From Anaerolineales bacterium (GTDB taxonomy: Bacteria > Chloroflexota > Anaerolineae > Anaerolineales > Villigracilaceae), in contig JAEURE010000118.1 in assembly GCA_016789485.1 (NCBI GenBank), forward strand, positions 1 through 7,806: DNA of 7,806 nt. Reading direction: 5' to 3'. Below, piece by piece: positions 1-6,193 of this stretch. Position 1 is the first letter of the stretch. Each line of letters starts with the position of its first letter. The translations under genes and the position numbers were made by a program. The notes under the pieces are model-generated. The model was not told the DNA's origin. It did no database searches and saw only the letters and a list, made by a program, of their open reading frames with translations.

Positions 1-2046
1 GTTGATGATGGCAGACGCTGTGAAGTCCCGCCAATCGTAAACAAGGAAGTATGAAAGACTCGCAAGGGTGCGCATGTTGAAATCCGGGTTGACGAAATAG
101 AACATTTGAAACAGATAGAACTGGTTGAAGGCAAATATCGCGCGGATGATGATAGCCGGGACGATCAACGGCATGATCAGCGGCCAGGTAATATAACGGA
201 AGGTCTGCCAGGCAGAGGCGCCGTCAATGGCTGCGGCATCGAACACCTCCTGCGGAAGTAATTTCAACCCGGCACTTGCAGCCAGCATCATGAATGGAAA
301 GCCGTACCAAAGTGCTACGACCAGCAGGACAAGGAAAGCCGTATCAGGGGAACGCTCCCAGTTTGTAAAAAATTCCAGCGGAGCGAGCGGACCAAATTTT
401 TTGGATGCCAGGCTGATCCACCCCCATAACGGCACAAAAATGTTCAACCAGAGCATTGCTCCAATCGCTTCGGGAATTGCCCACGGAAGAATAAATAACG
501 CCTGCCAGCCTTTGCGGAATTTTACGCCGCGCTGCCAAAGCAGTAGTGCCGCCCCAACACCAAGCACGGTTTGCAGAGTCACTGAAACAACCGTCCACAT
601 GGTATTGAAGAAGGGCATTCCCATGGCGTTGATCCAATTAAATATCTCGCGATACCATTGAAAGCCGATGTAATGAACTTTTCCATCCCGCGCGAGATTG
701 TTGGGGTTGATTTGCCCAAACACGCCGCCCCAAAATTCGCGCCAGATACCGCCCTGAAATCCATCACGCAAAGAATTGCCGTCCAGGCTGATGACTGAAA
801 TCGCCATTTGGAAAAGCAAGGGAAAGATCGTCAATACGAGGAATGCAAACAGCCCGGGCATCAGCCATGGGATCGCGCGAACTGTCTCTGTGCGGGACGG
901 TTTCACCGCTTCTTTTCTGCGCTGGTGTCTGGTTTGCCACCATTGAACAAGGTTTGCGCCTGTAGACTTTATCCCCTCTGCTGCGACAAATGAAAGCGGA
1001 GCAGTAGCCACGAGAATATATTGCGCCCACTTCGTTCGCCAAATGAGCAGGATGAATAAATCTACAAACAGCCAGATGGCAACGAACCGATTCTTTTTCC
1101 AGGTTTGCGCTATTCCAAGAATGGCGAATATGAAGATAATCCCATCCACGCGGAATAAAAAGCCTTCTTCATTCCAAAACACAGGGACGGAAGAAGATAA
1201 ATGAATAAGCGGCTGCCATGTGGGCAGATTTGCCTTTTCCACGTTTGGGTTTGTGGTTGTGGTGGATACCGCTTCATAAGTAACTTGAATCCGTTCCAGT
1301 GGGTCGGGCCAATAAAATGGATTGAACACGAAAAATGCTGCAAGGGAAAGGACTCCCCACAGGAAGGCATTTCTGAAGAACTTCCTTGCTTCGTTTGCCT
1401 CTCTTGCAGAGAGAAACCAGTCAATCAAAATGGCGAAACCGACAGCTGAGTGTAAATATTTGGAAGATGCGCTTGCCCCCAAAAAAATAGCGGATGCCAG
1501 GAGGAAGATGGTTTTTGTCTTTCCCGTTTTTCCCTTGGAAAGATAATAAGCCACTGCTGTGGCGGTGCTCATTAAGGATGCGAAACCGTCCAGCATGACC
1601 TGGGATGTGTACTTGATGGTGAAGCTGTGCATCGCCAGGATCAATCCGCCAAGGGGATTGATCAATGCCAGCAGCATGGCAGTTAATGAGCCCCATATTG
1701 CCGACATATTGCGCGCTGCGGCAAGTAGATCAGGCGGCAGTGTGCTGACGGGATTGGCTGTGATAGGCAGGTCTGCGATCAATGGTTTTTCGGGCAGGCC
1801 GACGATGCTCAATCCGAACATGATCTTTGCGAGTTGCGGGTGTTCGGGGCGGTAGTTGGTTTGCAGAAAACCGGACCAGTTGTCAGTTTTGATGAGATGC
1901 GCAAATTCCTGTCCCGCGCGTAAATAATCGTCTTCATCGTAATCAATGGACAGGTTGTTCGCCGCGTAGGTACGCAATCCCAAAGCGACTGCAAAAACAA
2001 GCAGGGCGTAAAGCGGATAAAGCAATGCGCGAATAGTTTTGTTCAT
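1..2046 (-). CDS. GT39-type membrane glycosyltransferase fused to MalF-type ABC permease (partial, C-terminus beyond window)
   Basis: I translated this frame codon by codon and found no stop from the ATG at 2044-2046 to the left edge (682 codons). An in-frame stop at 2092-2094 bounds it upstream. Residues 1-362 look like a compact PMT/ArnT-type (GT39) glycosyltransferase: a first membrane segment at about 5-27, an acidic loop DYDEDD (35-40) carrying the family's Asp-Glu signature, PEHPQLAK (67-74) matching the HPPLxK loop motif, YTSQVMLD (146-153), SSKY (194-197) and RTKWAQY (337-343) before a last membrane helix. Such enzymes move a sugar from a polyprenyl-phosphate donor on the outer face. 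A basic linker (about 363-390) follows. Residues about 391-682 are a MalF-like permease: a first helix at about 393-415, a long external loop, and the EAA loop at 603-622 (DAAAIDGAS), which docks the ATPase. The last few dozen residues are missing. The start has only a weak GGGA ribosome binding site. The fusion is clear in sequence; substrate and partners are unknown. Confidence 0.88.
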   Translation of the reverse strand, partial: MNKTIRALLYPLYALLVFAVALGLRTYAANNLSIDYDEDDYLRAGQEFAHLIKTDNWSGFLQTNYRPEHPQLAKIMFGLSIVGLPEKPLIADLPITANPVSTLPPDLLAAARNMSAIWGSLTAMLLALINPLGGLILAMHSFTIKYTSQVMLDGFASLMSTATAVAYYLSKGKTGKTKTIFLLASAIFLGASASSKYLHSAVGFAILIDWFLSAREANEARKFFRNAFLWGVLSLAAFFVFNPFYWPDPLERIQVTYEAVSTTTTNPNVEKANLPTWQPLIHLSSSVPVFWNEEGFLFRVDGIIFIFAILGIAQTWKKNRFVAIWLFVDLFILLIWRTKWAQYILVATAPLSFVAAEGIKSTGANLVQWWQTRHQRRKEAVKPSRTETVRAIPWLMPGLFAFLVLTIFPLLFQMAISVISLDGNSLRDGFQGGIWREFWGGVFGQINPNNLARDGKVHYIGFQWYREIFNWINAMGMPFFNTMWTVVSVTLQTVLGVGAALLLWQRGVKFRKGWQALFILPWAIPEAIGAMLWLNIFVPLWGWISLASKKFGPLAPLEFFTNWERSPDTAFLVLLVVALWYGFPFMMLAASAGLKLLPQEVFDAAAIDGASAWQTFRYITWPLIMPLIVPAIIIRAIFAFNQFYLFQMFYFVNPDFNMRTLASLSYFLVYDWRDFTASAIIN

Positions 2047-2095
2047 ATTGAAATTCCCATATTGCAAGGAAAGAAAGCGTGTAGAATTGTATCAG

Positions 2096-2112
2096 TACAT
2101 TTTGAAAATGTA
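2096..2112. promoter_or_regulatory. Perfect 17-bp palindrome between divergent genes, candidate operator
   Basis: TACATTTT-G-AAAATGTA is a perfect 8-1-8 inverted repeat. It lies in the 90-bp gap between the start codon of the fusion gene (2046, minus) and that of the small membrane protein (2137, plus). A minus-strand -10-like TACAAT (2086-2091) is adjacent. Size and symmetry suit a dimeric helix-turn-helix regulator acting on either or both genes. No regulator gene is in the window and no second perfect copy was seen, so operator function is inference. Confidence 0.4.
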
Positions 2113-2124
2113 TTCATTTTTTGT

Positions 2125-2129
2125 GGAGG
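2125..2129 (+). promoter_or_regulatory. Ribosome binding site that sets the start at 2137
   Basis: GGAGG lies 7 nt before the ATG at 2137. The same frame has an earlier ATG at 2062 with no such site, and its extra 25 codons do not resemble the rest of the protein. The start at 2137 is therefore preferred. Confidence 0.8.
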
Positions 2130-2136
2130 CAGCTTT

Positions 2137-2403
2137 ATGCAATCTGACTTTGACAGGCTCGATCCTGAATTGCGGATTTCCAGGCAGTTCGCTATCGCAT
2201 CCGCTGCGTTTGGGGTGATCAGTCTGTGCGCTGGCATTATCCCTGCCTGCGGCGGCATCACAGCAATAATGGGGATTGCTCTCGGGATGCTGAGCATGAG
2301 AACAGAAAAGAACAAAACTGCAATTGCCGGGGTTGCGATCTCAATTCTGGGTATTTTGATAACATTTATTTATGTGATCGTTCAGTTGTATTTCAAGAAA
2401 TGA
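2137..2403 (+). CDS. Small membrane protein, DUF4190-like, 88 aa
   Basis: This is a short integral membrane protein of unknown function. A charged N-terminus (residues 1-16) is followed by hydrophobic segments at about 18-34, 36-53 and 61-84 and a basic end (FKK). The arrangement AIASAAFGVISL, then GGITAIMGIALG, then a charged hinge (RTEKNK) and AIAGVAISILGI, resembles the DUF4190 family, small proteins often found singly or attached to zinc-ribbon or FHA domains. Cys31 and Cys38 lie in or near the first turn. The start follows from a GGAGG site 7 nt upstream. It is the only plus-strand gene here: divergent from the glycosyltransferase-permease gene (90 bp between start codons) and convergent with the amylase gene, with 13 bp between their stops and no visible terminator. 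Nothing ties it to sugar uptake. The family call is by eye and moderate; that it is a real gene is likely. Confidence 0.75.
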   Translation: MQSDFDRLDPELRISRQFAIASAAFGVISLCAGIIPACGGITAIMGIALGMLSMRTEKNKTAIAGVAISILGILITFIYVIVQLYFKK

Positions 2404-2416
2404 GTTATGTCGACAG

Positions 2417-3997
2417 TTATTTGATCTGAAAAATATAGGTTTGATAGGGAGGTACTTCGTCAACAGGTTTGTAATCCTTAAATTGCCTGTTTTCGGTTCT
2501 CAAGGACTGGACTTGTACTGGATCAAGTAATGACGAGAGGGTTAAAAGCCCGTCTGTGAGAAGGCTGCTCTCAAGACTTAACGTATAGTCTGAAATTGAT
2601 TTATTTCCCAAATTTACGACAATCAGGATGCTTTCATCTTTAATTTGGCGCAGGAGTGCGAAAAGGGCTGAGTTTCCCGTCTTGATCAAGGTGGCGTTGC
2701 CCGATAATAATGCTGGATGATCTTTGCGGAGTTGGATGAGGGTTTGGTAGTGTTGCAGCAGGGAATCAGGGGCTTCAAGCTGCGCTTCAACATTGACGGT
2801 CTCATACTCCGCATTTATGGCGCGCCAGGGCAGACCAGTGGTAAATCCTGCATTCTCACTGCTTGACCATTGCATGGGCAAGCGGATGTCTTCATCTGGC
2901 TTTTTACCCGTCATGCCGATCTCTTCTCCATAATAAATGAATGGCGTGCCGGGTGAGGTGAGCAAGAGAGTGGCTGCGGCTTTTGCCTTGCCTGCATCTC
3001 CATTGAAAACAGACATCACGCGATTTTGATCGTGATTCGTGAGAAAGGTTGCGTAATTAAAATCAGGCATATCCTGAAAGGCGAATTTAAACGCGCTCGT
3101 TATACCGGAATTTGCGCCGCCATTAACACTGTTGACAAATCCATTGGACATTTCAAAGTTAAAAATTTGGTCAAGCTGGTCGCCCGTGTAGGACTTGATC
3201 ACAGAAGATCCCGCTCCGAACACTTCGCCGACTGTGTAGGCTTGGGGGTTTTGCTGCTTGTACTCTTCATAAAATCTCTTGTACCATTCGTGTGTTGCGG
3301 GCGTGTTTTCACGCTTTCCGTCCACTTCAATTAGGTGTTTCGCCGCATCCACGCGAAAGCCGTCTACGCCAATATCTGTCAGCCAGAAATTGGTCACTTT
3401 CAGCATGTCTGCAGTGACTTCGGGATTGTTGTAGTTAAGGTCGGGCATGCCTTCCCAGAACAAGCCAAAATAATATCCCTGATTGCCATGATGCCAGCCG
3501 CCATCCCCTTCGCCGCTTTCGGACCAAATATAATAATCATGATATTTTGAATTTGGGTTGCTGTTCGCCTCCACAAACCAGGGATGCTGGCTGGAAGTGT
3601 GATTCAATACAAGGTCTATGATGATGCGAATATCCCGCTTGTGGGCTTCAGCAAGCAGATTTTTGAAATCATCCATTGTGCCGTATTCAGGGTTGACGTC
3701 GTAATAGTCGGTGACATCGTATCCATGATAGGAAGGGGATGGGTGAATTGGCATCAACCAAATGGCAGTGACGCCAAGTGATTCGAGGTAGTCCAGTTTT
3801 TGGATGATTCCGTTGAAATCGCCAATGCCATTTCCGTCAGTATCGTAAAAGGAGCGGACAAAAATTTCGTAGAACACCGCTTCATTCCACCAGCTGGCTG
3901 GTTCTGTCTGCGAGGGAGAATCAACTTTCGGGGAAGTTGAGGCGCATGCTGATAGAACAGAAACAAGCAGCAGGGTTGAAAAAATCCGTTTAAGCAT
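2417..3997 (-). CDS. GH13 alpha-amylase-family glucan hydrolase, lipoprotein
   Basis: A 526-residue alpha-amylase-superfamily enzyme that should cut alpha-glucosidic bonds in starch, maltodextrin or similar glucans outside the cell membrane. Residues 1-18 form a lipoprotein signal with lipobox LSAC (Cys18), then a Ser/Pro-rich tether. All GH13 signatures are present: a calcium-type loop DTDGNGIGD (52-60), region VI GVTAIWLMPI (75-84), region I DLVLNH (128-133), region V MPDLN (184-188), region II GFRVDAAKH (213-221) with nucleophile Asp217, region III GEVFG with acid/base Glu258, and region IV NHD (321-323) with Asp323 as transition-state stabiliser. The MPDLN form of region V suggests the intermediary group between oligo-1,6-glucosidases and neopullulanases, so alpha-1,4 versus alpha-1,6 preference is unsettled. 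A C-terminal beta domain follows to residue 526. The gene lies 75 bp after malG behind a terminator-like hairpin; its own ribosome site is weak (GGGA, 5 nt before ATG). The lipobox supports this start. Confidence 0.95.
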   Translation of the reverse strand: MLKRIFSTLLLVSVLSACASTSPKVDSPSQTEPASWWNEAVFYEIFVRSFYDTDGNGIGDFNGIIQKLDYLESLGVTAIWLMPIHPSPSYHGYDVTDYYDVNPEYGTMDDFKNLLAEAHKRDIRIIIDLVLNHTSSQHPWFVEANSNPNSKYHDYYIWSESGEGDGGWHHGNQGYYFGLFWEGMPDLNYNNPEVTADMLKVTNFWLTDIGVDGFRVDAAKHLIEVDGKRENTPATHEWYKRFYEEYKQQNPQAYTVGEVFGAGSSVIKSYTGDQLDQIFNFEMSNGFVNSVNGGANSGITSAFKFAFQDMPDFNYATFLTNHDQNRVMSVFNGDAGKAKAAATLLLTSPGTPFIYYGEEIGMTGKKPDEDIRLPMQWSSSENAGFTTGLPWRAINAEYETVNVEAQLEAPDSLLQHYQTLIQLRKDHPALLSGNATLIKTGNSALFALLRQIKDESILIVVNLGNKSISDYTLSLESSLLTDGLLTLSSLLDPVQVQSLRTENRQFKDYKPVDEVPPYQTYIFQIK

Positions 3998-4010
3998 GAG
4001 GGTCCCGAGT

Positions 4011-4050
4011 AAAAAATTCCTCCCCCTCCTTTATTGAAAGAAGGGAGAGG
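4011..4050 (-). terminator. Rho-independent-type terminator or attenuator after malG, in the amylase leader
   Basis: Read on the minus strand, two 14-nt arms (4037-4050 and 4019-4032) pair over their full length, 12 Watson-Crick pairs plus two G-U, closing a 4-nt loop (4033-4036). Two A and six T (4011-4016) follow directly, the classical intrinsic terminator layout. The hairpin starts 22 nt after the malG stop and the T tract ends 13 nt before the amylase ATG, leaving no room for a promoter in between. Amylase expression would need read-through or regulated antitermination. The purine-rich arm also contains the GGAGG nearest the amylase start, 21 nt away. Confidence 0.65.
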
Positions 4051-4072
4051 AAAATGTGTGTAATTCAGTGAG

Positions 4073-5086
4073 CTATCCTTTGACGCCGCCAGTGGTAAGT
4101 CCGCCGACAATCTGTTTCTGAAGGCCGATATATACAATGGCAACGGGCAAGGCTACGATAACCGCCATTGCGGCGAAGCGGTTCCACGGAACGCTGTTCG
4201 CGTATTGACCTGTCATGTTGTAAAGGGTCATGGCGAGGGTGTAGTCTTTTGGCTGGGAGAGGAATAGCCAGGTGGTGACGAATTCCTGCCAGTGGCCGAT
4301 AAAGCCGAGGAAGAACGTAACAGCAAGTTGTGGAGCGGCGAGCGGGATGACGATCTGCCAGAAGGTTTGATTGGTGTCAGCTCCGTCAATGGCTGCGGCT
4401 TCTTCCAGTTCTTTTGGAATGGTATCAAGATAGCCCTTAAGATTCCACACTGCAAAAGGCAGGGCGGTGGCTGTCATTGCGATACCAACACCAAGCAGAG
4501 AGTCCCGCAGGTTGAAGACGAGTTTGCCTTTTGCTTCACCGCCGCAGCTTGTAAACGGTTGAATGGCAATTTGATTCCCCGCGCACTGCTTGATTTGAAT
4601 TTGATTCAGGAGAAGATAAAGCGGGGTGCTCAAACCCACTGCTGGCATGAGCAGTGGGATGAATACCAAAATCATCAGAATTTCACGCAGTTTGAACTTT
4701 AACCTAGAGAAGGCGTAGGCGGCAGTCACTGCAATGACCAGCGCGGCAAGACCCACGCCTACAGAGAGAAACACGCTGTTTCTCAGAAGCTCAATGAAGG
4801 TGACGGGGTTTCCTGTAGGCCTGTCCAATACTTGTTTATAGGCGACGAAGGAAATTTCTTTTGGGATCAATTCGAGAGTCGATGGGCGCGTGGTTTTGGG
4901 GCTGAACGACAGCGTGACGATATACATGATCGGGAACATCACTGACAGAAGAATCGCTATGCAGATGATCTGCAGCAGGATCTGTCTCCACAACGGCAGG
5001 CTTCTCCCGCTGGTTTGTCCTGAGGTGTTCATGGTCAGGAAGCGGACAATCGGATTTTTTTTAGTTTCCACTTTTGCGGAATTCAT
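4073..5086 (-). CDS. malG: MalG-like sugar ABC transporter permease with a Cys-bearing loop insertion
   Basis: This is a 337-residue inner-membrane permease of the CUT1 (MalG) type, expected to pair with the MalF-like protein encoded upstream to form the sugar channel. Hydrophobic segments lie at about 37-60, 103-126, 136-160, 198-216, 248-272 and 304-322. The cytoplasmic EAA loop begins EEAAAIDGAD (228-237), contacts the ATPase and is fully conserved. The C-terminus ends in QKQIVGGLTTGGVKG, the usual MalG tail (Q..iv.Gl..GavKG). Unusually, the external loop between helices 3 and 4 (about 162-195) is some 30 residues longer than in ordinary MalG proteins and carries Cys168 and Cys181, which could form a disulfide. 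The ATG at 5084-5086 has AGGAGG (5095-5100) 8 nt upstream, and the malF stop is 3 nt away, so translation is probably coupled. Sugar specificity as maltodextrin is inferred from the amylase neighbour. Confidence 0.93.
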   Translation of the reverse strand: MNSAKVETKKNPIVRFLTMNTSGQTSGRSLPLWRQILLQIICIAILLSVMFPIMYIVTLSFSPKTTRPSTLELIPKEISFVAYKQVLDRPTGNPVTFIELLRNSVFLSVGVGLAALVIAVTAAYAFSRLKFKLREILMILVFIPLLMPAVGLSTPLYLLLNQIQIKQCAGNQIAIQPFTSCGGEAKGKLVFNLRDSLLGVGIAMTATALPFAVWNLKGYLDTIPKELEEAAAIDGADTNQTFWQIVIPLAAPQLAVTFFLGFIGHWQEFVTTWLFLSQPKDYTLAMTLYNMTGQYANSVPWNRFAAMAVIVALPVAIVYIGLQKQIVGGLTTGGVKG

Positions 5087-5089
5087 GTG

Positions 5090-6100
5090 CTAGGCCTCCT
5101 GATAGTTTTGTGTGGCTCGAGTGATGCGGTTGGTGATCAGGAAGACGATGAGCGCGACGACGAAAATGATCACCGCAAAAGCCGCTGCCACACCATACCA
5201 TCGCAGGTTGCGAACAAGGTTGTATGCAAATGTAACCAGCAATTCGGTAGACCGCGCCGGTCCGCCGCCTGTCATGAAGAAGACGAAATTAAAAAGATTG
5301 AAGGATAAAGTAAATCCGTACACAGCGGCAGGGATCATTGCTGGACGCAGGAGCGGGACAGTGATGCCCCAGAATTGTTGAGTGCCGGTCGCTCCATCGA
5401 TGGATGCCGCTTCATACAAATCCCTTGGAATGCTTTGCAATGCGCCAGTGGCTACAACGGACATAAACGGCCAGCCAAGCCAGAAGTTAGCCACCATCAT
5501 GGCGTAGTAGGCCAGGGTCAGCGGCGCGCCGGGCAAGAAGCCGGGGATGGGCGGTTTTACATCTTCAAACCAACGGATGTAGACAGGGGCGGTGTTTCCA
5601 AAATAGGTGCCGATGCTGGTCAACAACTGATTCATGGCACCATAGCGTTCATCGAAAATATTTGTCCACACTGTGGCAACCACCAGCGGCGGGACGACAA
5701 CGGGGAGAATATAAATAGCCCGATAAATACGTTTGAGCCACAATCCCTCCGTGTTTAGCAGGGTTGCGATCAATACACCGGCAGGTACGTGCAGCATGAC
5801 GTTGCTAAGCGCCCACCAAAAGTTAAACTCCAAAACCCGAAAGAAATTGAAATTTTCAACAGGCAGTGCGGCCGTGAAAATATCAACGTAATTTTTAAAG
5901 CCAATGAATTGGAGATCAGGAGACTTCAGACCAAGCAAAAGGTCTTTTGACTCAAAATTCGTGAAAGAAATAATTAATTGATAGATTAATGGATAAAAAG
6001 TGATGACTCCCATGACTAGGAAGGCAGGGAGAAGATAGAAGTAGGGGAGCGAAGCCCTTTTCCACTGGGTTTTCTTCTTGGAAGATTTGGCAATTTCCAT
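5090..6100 (-). CDS. malF: MalF-like sugar ABC transporter permease
   Basis: A 336-residue permease of the CUT1 sugar importer family, partner of the MalG-like protein just downstream. A basic cytoplasmic start (KSSKKK, KR) leads into the first helix (about 19-46, LPYFYLLPAFLV). Further helices lie at about 94-116, 127-148, 195-217, 256-276 and 302-323. The EAA loop starts at Glu230 (EAASIDGATG). The motif MTGGGP (276-281) with following STELLVTFAYN is the typical MalF-type signature before the last helix. It has the six-helix layout usual in Gram-positive-type MalF proteins, without the large periplasmic domain of E. coli MalF. The ATG is set by AGGAGG (6107-6112) 6 nt upstream. Its TAG stop lies just below the ribosome binding site of malG, consistent with translational coupling. 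It is separated from malE by a 93-bp gap that holds a strong hairpin. Confidence 0.94.
   Translation of the reverse strand: MEIAKSSKKKTQWKRASLPYFYLLPAFLVMGVITFYPLIYQLIISFTNFESKDLLLGLKSPDLQFIGFKNYVDIFTAALPVENFNFFRVLEFNFWWALSNVMLHVPAGVLIATLLNTEGLWLKRIYRAIYILPVVVPPLVVATVWTNIFDERYGAMNQLLTSIGTYFGNTAPVYIRWFEDVKPPIPGFLPGAPLTLAYYAMMVANFWLGWPFMSVVATGALQSIPRDLYEAASIDGATGTQQFWGITVPLLRPAMIPAAVYGFTLSFNLFNFVFFMTGGGPARSTELLVTFAYNLVRNLRWYGVAAAFAVIIFVVALIVFLITNRITRATQNYQEA
5095..5100 (-). promoter_or_regulatory. malG ribosome binding site inside the malF end
   Basis: AGGAGG on the minus strand lies 8 nt before the malG ATG (5086). It is formed by the last sense codons of malF (CAG GAG GCC TAG), so ribosomes ending malF can re-initiate on malG. 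This keeps the two permease subunits in balanced supply. Confidence 0.8.
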
Positions 6101-6106
6101 TTTGTT

Positions 6107-6112
6107 CCTCCT
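6107..6112 (-). promoter_or_regulatory. malF ribosome binding site
   Basis: AGGAGG on the minus strand with a 6-nt spacer to the ATG at 6098-6100. It supports this start over any later Met. It lies downstream of the intercistronic hairpin and is not enclosed in that stem. Confidence 0.8.
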
Positions 6113-6123
6113 GGCGTGAGACG

Positions 6124-6135
6124 GGTATCAATACC
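6124..6135. repeat. Small inverted repeat before malF
   Basis: GGTAT-CA-ATACC is a perfect 5-2-5 inverted repeat between the large malE-malF hairpin and the malF ribosome binding site. It is short enough to occur by chance. In RNA it could form a weak second stem or be nothing. Confidence 0.25.
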
Positions 6136-6140
6136 AAAAT

Positions 6141-6172
6141 CAGGAGCGGACAGGTTCCCCTGTCCGCTCCTG
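6141..6172 (-). promoter_or_regulatory. Perfect 14-bp intercistronic hairpin between malE and malF
   Basis: Arms 6141-6154 and 6159-6172 (CAGGAGCGGACAGG and its exact reverse complement) enclose a 4-nt loop. The stem is GC-rich and begins 21 nt after the malE stop. On the minus strand it is followed by ATTTTGG, only four T, so complete termination looks less likely than partial attenuation or protection of the malE mRNA end. Binding proteins are usually needed in large excess over permeases, and hairpins at this position (for example the REP elements between malE and malF in E. coli) serve that end. The site is seen directly; the role is inferred. Confidence 0.6.
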
Positions 6173-6193
6173 TATTGCAGTTGTATATAAACC

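Noticed and set aside
222..238. A 17-nt identity (ccgtcaatggctgcggc) shared with about 4384-4400
   Set aside because: Both copies encode the AAAIDG core of the permease EAA loop; the match is shared protein constraint, not a mobile or regulatory repeat.
227..661. A 144-codon plus-strand open frame opposite the permease half of the fusion gene
   Set aside because: It mirrors the minus-strand reading frame, which carries clear family motifs; the plus-strand protein looks like nothing known and has no ribosome site.
764..1042. Short minus-strand open frames across the glycosyltransferase/permease junction, suggesting a frameshift
   Set aside because: Direct translation of the main frame shows it is continuous through the junction, so no frameshift or broken gene is needed.
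2062..2136. N-terminal extension of the small membrane protein from the ATG at 2062
   Set aside because: It has no ribosome site, would read across the palindrome and intergenic region, and the GGAGG at 2125 fits the start at 2137.
2404..2416. Possible bidirectional terminator between the convergent small gene and the amylase gene
   Set aside because: The 13-bp gap and its flanks show no stable inverted repeat or T tract.
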